Shown here: one piece after another, positions 59,401-64,000 of the stretch | How positions within the stretch are numbered: the first letter of the stretch is position 1 | How the letters are laid out: the number at the start of each line of letters is the position of its first letter | Assembly: GCA_016584305.1 (NCBI GenBank) | Contig: JACEEZ010020544.1 | Location: 1-64,000 of the forward strand | Length of the DNA stretch: 64,000 bases | Direction: 5' to 3' | From: Chionoecetes opilio | Lineage: Eukaryota; Arthropoda; Malacostraca; Decapoda; Majidae | The notes under the pieces: generated by a model | The model's database searches: none | What the model was told of the DNA's origin: nothing | What the model saw: the letters and a program-made list of their open reading frames with translations, nothing else | Position numbers and translations under genes: made by a program

Positions 59401-59899
59401 TCCGCTCATTATCTTGACGCTATCATATCTTGACGCTACCCACTCTGCTACCGCCACCCATAAGAGATGTATGGGACACATCTTCCTTCCTTCCTGCTTA
59501 ATATAGTATAATAATAGGCTTAGTATAGCTGTATGTAGTTTTGCTTTGTTTTTTTCCATTTGTTTGTGTTTTTCTCTACAAGAACAGCCGGTGTCGCATA
59601 AGATAGGTAACACCTCGAAATAAGTAGAACCTTACCTTACTATTTACCACAAAATACTCCTTTATAAGTGATTAACCATGACGTGTGTGGTACTGTGGTT
59701 TCTGGAGGTACTGGAGGAGACAGGAGAGAAGAGAGGAAGGCATTGTGACAGTGTTATTGTCGTATAACACTGTCACACAACCATCAGCTGACAAGATATG
59801 TGTCAGGCTCACTCACTCAGACCAAAACAGCATCCGCTGGGTGACTCCCAACTCAAGCTGAATCTCAAGCTCCTCTCCTCCCTCCTCTTCTCTACGTAG

Positions 59900-59990
59900 T
59901 GTTGGCCGAAGCCACCACCCCGGGAAGCGGGTCACAAACCCTAGGCTAACACCCAGTACCCATTCCCTGCTGGGTGGACAGGGGCTTGCG
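59900..59990 (-). mobile_element. SINE family 1 fragment
   Basis: Inverse of the SINE 1 body (GGCCGAAGCCACCACCCCGG, CACCCAGTACCCATTCCCTG). No head or tail. Confidence 0.8.
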
Positions 59991-60059
59991 GCATTTTCAG
60001 GATAATTTTTTGGGGAAAAGAGAGTCTTATAAGCTGTAAAATATGGTAGGTACACAGCC

Positions 60060-60155
60060 CTCGAGTTAACCTCCAGGGCCTGCCATCCCACCCCTGGAGG
60101 TCACTGCCTAACGGCGCTGTAGGCACACACAAAAAAAAAAAAAAAAAAAAAAAAC
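60060..60155 (+). mobile_element. SINE family 2, 3' end with A tail
   Basis: CCTCCAGGGCCTGCCATCCC ... TAACGGCGCTGTAGGCACAC followed by 24 A. Opposite in orientation to the copy at 58,650. Confidence 0.82.
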
Positions 60156-60265
60156 TCAGACTAAATAAGCACTTTTACAGGGTTTATAATACCCGAGTTT
60201 AGCGATCCGCGAGTTTCGCGCTATGCCTCCGGAAGAAAGCAAGCGCGAAACTCGGGAGGGTAGTG

Positions 60266-60410
60266 TAGACTGGTTTATCAGTATGTATGATATACTGTAA
60301 TCTTCGTAAATGTTTGTTCTATAATATTATCAAATAAAAAACAGTAAAACACGCTAAAGAAGTGCCATTACGAGACTCTGAAGAAATATGCATGAACTTA
60401 ATATTCACTT
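60266..60410. repeat. Foldback family arm, left of LINE insertion
   Basis: Same arm as 55,395-55,530 (TTTATCAGTATGTATGATAT, ATGTTTGTTCTATAATATTA). It is continued at 61,888-62,390 beyond the LINE. Confidence 0.85.
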
Positions 60411-61874
60411 CTGGGGGTGAGGCCATGATCCGCGGGTTGCATGCTGTCCTGACTGCCGTGTGGCAATCAGGTACCATTCCTCCTGACTGGAAAAGGGGGC
60501 TGGTCGTCCCTATCTGGAAAGGGAAAGGGAACCGTCAGGACTGCAACAATTACCGCGGTATTACACTGCTCAGCGTACCAGGGAAGGTGCTTGCCCATCT
60601 ATTGCTGACACGAATTCGCAGTCATCTGGTGAAGCATCAGAGACCTCAGCAGTCTGGGTTCACGCCTGGTAAGTCAACAACGGACCGTATCCTAGCACTT
60701 CGTGTCCTGGTGGAACGCCGACGTGAGTTTCGACAGGGGATGCTTGCAGCCTATGTTGATCTCAAGAAGGCGTTTGACTCAGTGCATCGTGAGTCACTCT
60801 GGGATCTTCTGCGACTTCGAGGGATTCCTGCAAGGACTATTGGTTTGATAACTGGTCTGTATTCTGGGACTGAGAGTGCTGTGAAGTGTGGGGCAGGTGT
60901 ATCCAGCTTCTTTCCTGTGAATACAGGAGTGAGGCAAGGGTGCGTCCTTGCCCCATCACTTTTCAACGCTTGTATGGACTGGGTATTGGACAAGGTTGTA
61001 GATCAAAGTGATTGTGGAGCATCCGTCGGCAACACCAAGATCACTGATCTTGTTTTTGCCGATGATGCAGTAATCTTTGCTGAGTCGCTGGAGGTCCTGG
61101 TGATGGCTCTTGAGGCGCTGCACGAGGAGGCAAAGCCTTTGGGACTTGAGGTCTCCTGGCTCAAGACCAAGGTCCAGGTGTTTGGAGACTTACTAGATGA
61201 AGCAGTACAGTCTGTTCATGCGTGTGGCGAGGACATTGAGATCTTGGAAAGTTTTACATACCTTGGTAGCGCAGTCCATAATGACGGCGGGTCACGTCAA
61301 GAAGCCTTACGGCGGATTGGCATAGCCCACGGTGTTATGGACTCGCTCAGCGGGAGTATTTGGCGTTGTCGGTACTTGTGCAGGAGGACAAAGATCCGAT
61401 CTTCAAGTCGCTTGTGATCCCTGTCTTACTCTATGGTTGTGAGACATGGACACTAAATAGTGACTTGAAGAGACGAATCAATGCCTTTGGTAATAAGTGT
61501 CTTCGCAGAATCATGGGGTATCGCTGGGATGATTACGTGTCAAATCAGCGATTGCACCGTGAGACTGAATCGAGGCCTATTACCTGCATAGTCCGTCAGC
61601 GCCAACTTCGGCTATATGGGCATGTGGCACGCTACCCTGAAACCGATCCTTCCCATCGGGTTGTATCTGTAAGAGACAATCCGGCGTGGAGGAGGCCAAG
61701 GGGGCACCCACAAGGCTCGTGGCTGGGGCAAGTTGATGTTTCTTGTCGAGAGCTGCTTGGTATGGGAAAGGAGCCTGCATGGGAACTCGCGCGTGGTGAC
61801 CCCCGGGAGTGGCGTCGTAGGGTGGGCGAGGCGACGCGCCCCCCGGCGTATGCCCCCAATGATTGATTGATTGA
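60411..61874 (+). pseudogene. Non-LTR retrotransposon, copy 3
   Basis: 5'-truncated LINE inserted in a foldback element with target duplication TTAATATTCACTT (60,398-60,410 and 61,875-61,887). The frame is open from GGEAMIRGLHAVLTAVWQSG to about 61,395, where one G is missing relative to copy 2 (near 61,397). It then continues in another frame to the stop at 61,864. It has Arg where copy 2 has the nonsense codon. RT motifs are intact (GVRQGC, VFADDAV). (TGAT)n tail. Confidence 0.93.
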
Positions 61875-62390
61875 TTAATATTCACTTCAACTCTTCGCCA
61901 TTTAAAACTTTGCGAGTCAACTTTTATCATGAAGGGTATCAATAGAAGCGCAATTTTATTAGCTTTCCATTGATGTATTTAGTTTTCTGATAAATGAATT
62001 ACCCCCATGCATAGATTAGCGGTAACTAAATAAATAAAATCATCAATCGGGTAATTTTCCCGATTGATGAGGTTATTTATTTAGTTAACGCTGATTTATA
62101 CATGGTGCTAATTCATTTATCAGAAAACGAAATATATAAATAAATAAATAACATCATCAATCGGGAAAATTACCCGATTGAGGATTTTATTTATTTAGTT
62201 AACGCTAATTTATGCATGGGGGTAATTCATTTATCAGAAAACGAAATATATAAGTAAATAAATAACATCATCAATCAGGAAAATTACCCGATTGATGATT
62301 TTATTTATTTAGTTAACGCTAATTTATGCATGGGGGTAATTCATTTATCAGAAAACGAAATACATCAATGGAAAGCTAATAAAATTGTGC
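61875..62390. repeat. Foldback family with triplicated central hairpin
   Basis: The arm continues from 60,410. The central hairpin (CGGGTAATTTTCCCG or inverse form) then occurs three times, near 62,047, 62,162 and 62,276, each with TTAGTTAACGCTAATTTATGC-type flanks, a period of about 115 bp. The right arm then leads to the piggyBac-like MITE. Confidence 0.85.
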
Positions 62391-62392
62391 TT

Positions 62393-62943
62393 CTTGCGGC
62401 TGGTACATATAGGGTTTCTGTATTTAAACTCCGCGCTCAATGATATTGTGGTTAAATATTCGCTGTGATAGGCTTGTATGGCAAGTGTCAAGTGTTGCGA
62501 TACAATAGATCCTCTTTTTCTGCTTGAGTGAGTTAGTGTGACTAATAAGGTCAAGCGGTAGAGTACGACGTGTTGACGCTGCTGCGCCCTCTAATTATGG
62601 CTAGGCTAAATAGTCAAGATATTCAACATATTCTTGATGGATATAAAACAGAAGCATGAATGCATGAATGAAGCATTTATGTACCAAAATTAGCTGTATT
62701 ATGTTGAATAGTAAGTGTTTCATTGTGCGTCTGGCAGCACGGTCACGGCCCTGTTACCGCACTTTGACGTAACTCTTCACTTAGCTGGTAGCCTCCACCA
62801 AGACGAAATATAGATTTTCTGGTATGGAATGAGCATCCTATTCATTTAGGCACTATAAATATGATAAGTAATTACTTTTAATTTTAATTAAACCTGCCGC
62901 ACAGGGGGGTAGGCCTATTAATTTGATATCAGCAGTGAAGGGG
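62393..62943. mobile_element. piggyBac-like MITE (CCCCTTCACTGC), copy 2, left end lost
   Basis: Matches 47,757-48,357 from GCGGCTGGTACATATAGGG to the right end GCAGTGAAGGGG before TTAA (62,944-62,947). The left TIR and TTAA are replaced by the foldback sequence. Confidence 0.85.
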
Positions 62944-62947
62944 TTAA

Positions 62948-63175
62948 TAACTAAGTCAAATAAAATATTAAATGTAAGATTACGTCACTAAAAATAATTG
63001 TTAGTTGATAATTAATTATTATATCCTAAGTGATGGATATCCATCGTTCCCGATGCACCAAAACACCTCACCTCCGCTCTCATAACCAGCTGTTCTGGTA
63101 GGCTCATAATTACGCCTCACAATAACCACTTTGAATCATATGAACATCCAATATTCCTCACTTGGGGCACCATTT
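62948..63175 (-). other. Putative retrotransposon leader with primer-binding site
   Basis: Read on the - strand from 63,175: AAA then TGGTGCCCCAAGTGAGG, immediately after an LTR-like ...CTACA end. TGG at this place is expected for a tRNA primer-binding site. No gag frame follows before the MITE at 62,943. Confidence 0.45.
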
Positions 63176-64000
63176 TGTAGATATTTATGTCACAAACACA
63201 TATTTATTTGAGATCTTACCTTCGGAAAACCCATTTCTATCTCATCCCGACAAAATTCCCCAGCCAGTCAACTAACTAAGATACTTATCGTAATAGGAGG
63301 GTTGAATTGGGTTGAAGGCTTATCAATACTGCAATGTCTTGATATCCGAAGTGGTCGTGCATGATCAAGGCCACAGGTGAAGGGCGGAGGCGGAGGCGTT
63401 ATTGTGATATGGGCGTCAAGCGGGTTATCAAACCCATCACGGCGCGGTGAGTATAATCACTGAGACGTCAGGGAAGCTATTCAGGCTTAATAGACGCGGC
63501 ACTGATATTCGCTGTGTCGATAAGACACGTCCTATTGTTTTTAACACTTATGTAGTACAAAATGAACGTATGTACAATTCTCTCAATGTAATCAGATAAA
63601 ATTAAAGAGATGTTAATCCCGTGGGGGCTGGAATGGTACTGAATCTCCGTGGGCGGCGGCGAGGCCCCGCTACCAATACCTAGCCTGGTGTATAATTCCC
63701 GGTGGTTAGAATAATCACGGCAGCGGCCACCACAAAATACACGTGTCACCTTTCGGTGGGCGGCGGGTGGACCTCCACAACTGGTGCTAATTCTATAAGG
63801 TGCAAATGGCTAATACCACTGGGAAAGTTCATTTATAATATTCCAGTACTTATCATTTACTTAAATTACCTTAATTAATACACATTACCATTATAACTAT
63901 ATATATATACATCCCTACCTTTCTCCCCTATGATGAACAGACAATCCTCCCTCACAGGGGGGGGGGGGGACAAAACCACCACTCTACTAATTCAGAGGGT
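63176..64000 (-). mobile_element. LTR, copy B, cut by window end
   Basis: Aligns with 44,880-45,235, 47,648-47,742, 48,362-48,640 and 50,570-50,660 without the LINE, MITE and Tigger insertions, so it shows the empty sites. It contains GATAAGACACGTCC once (63,517-63,530) and GATGTTAATCCCGTGGG once (63,609-63,625). The orientation is set by the leader at 63,175 and below. Confidence 0.75.

Larger units (their letters stand above)
58611..60265. mobile_element. TA-flanked TIR element (CACTACCCTCCCGAG), with nested retroelements
   Basis: The ends CACTACCCTCCCGAGTTTC and near-inverse (60,243-60,265) are flanked by TA (58,609-58,610 and 60,266-60,267). The interior is filled with two SINE 2 fragments, a SINE 1 fragment and a LINE C-terminal fragment. 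A hairpin with TGTGACAGTGTTAT arms lies at 59,743-59,776. Confidence 0.82.

Noticed and set aside
61875..62390. CRISPR-like array (three regularly spaced repeats)
   Set aside because: Eukaryotic context, and the repeats are a foldback centre with homologous, not unique, spacers.

Overview
This is a stretch of animal nuclear genome, most likely from a decapod crustacean and plausibly a crab. It has spliced genes with GT/AG introns, long (TA)n, (CT)n and (GT)n microsatellites, and interspersed CCTAA tracts (the arthropod TTAGG telomere motif). It also has a LINE whose C-terminal peptide (RPCMEYVSHVWGG) I know from crustacean jockey-like elements. The species call is inference from these families. 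There is no prokaryotic gene organisation and no rRNA gene.

Two host genes are supported, both on the + strand. A five-exon MAT2B-like gene (methionine adenosyltransferase regulatory subunit) lies at 14,241-19,193. The first five coding exons of an EIF4E2/4EHP-like cap-binding protein lie at 30,553-41,148; its last exon or exons were not found. All exon junctions keep the reading frame. A single isolated exon matching the start of PINX1 (22,343-22,406) sits inside a TIR transposon and looks like a captured gene fragment.

Nearly everything else is transposable elements, nested up to four deep. The window holds: (i) a Tigger/pogo element with a frameshifted DDD transposase (10,459-13,741) and about fourteen TA-flanked non-autonomous TIR elements; (ii) six TTAA-flanked elements (piggyBac or Kolobok type); (iii) a hAT element with 8-bp TSD encoding only a BED-finger, CGGBP1-like protein (48,829-49,839); (iv) a Harbinger-like MITE with TAA TSD (29,571-30,202); (v) three near-identical copies of a non-LTR retrotransposon with a (TGAT)n tail; (vi) jockey-like LINE copies; (vii) a deleted BEL/Pao-type LTR element on the - strand with its LTRs; (viii) two tRNA-derived SINE families; (ix) palindromic foldback elements, several with a CCTAA-repeat core.

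Layout: 1-7,200 is a direct duplication, the left copy of which is badly corrupted in part. 7,500-13,741 holds microsatellites, a LINE and the Tigger element. 13,742-20,300 is MAT2B. 20,300-30,300 is element-rich intergenic DNA. 30,300-41,600 is EIF4E2 with its introns full of insertions. 41,600-54,500 is a nest of jockey, LTR, LINE, piggyBac, Tigger and hAT elements. 54,500-64,000 holds foldbacks, a third LINE copy and a second LTR.
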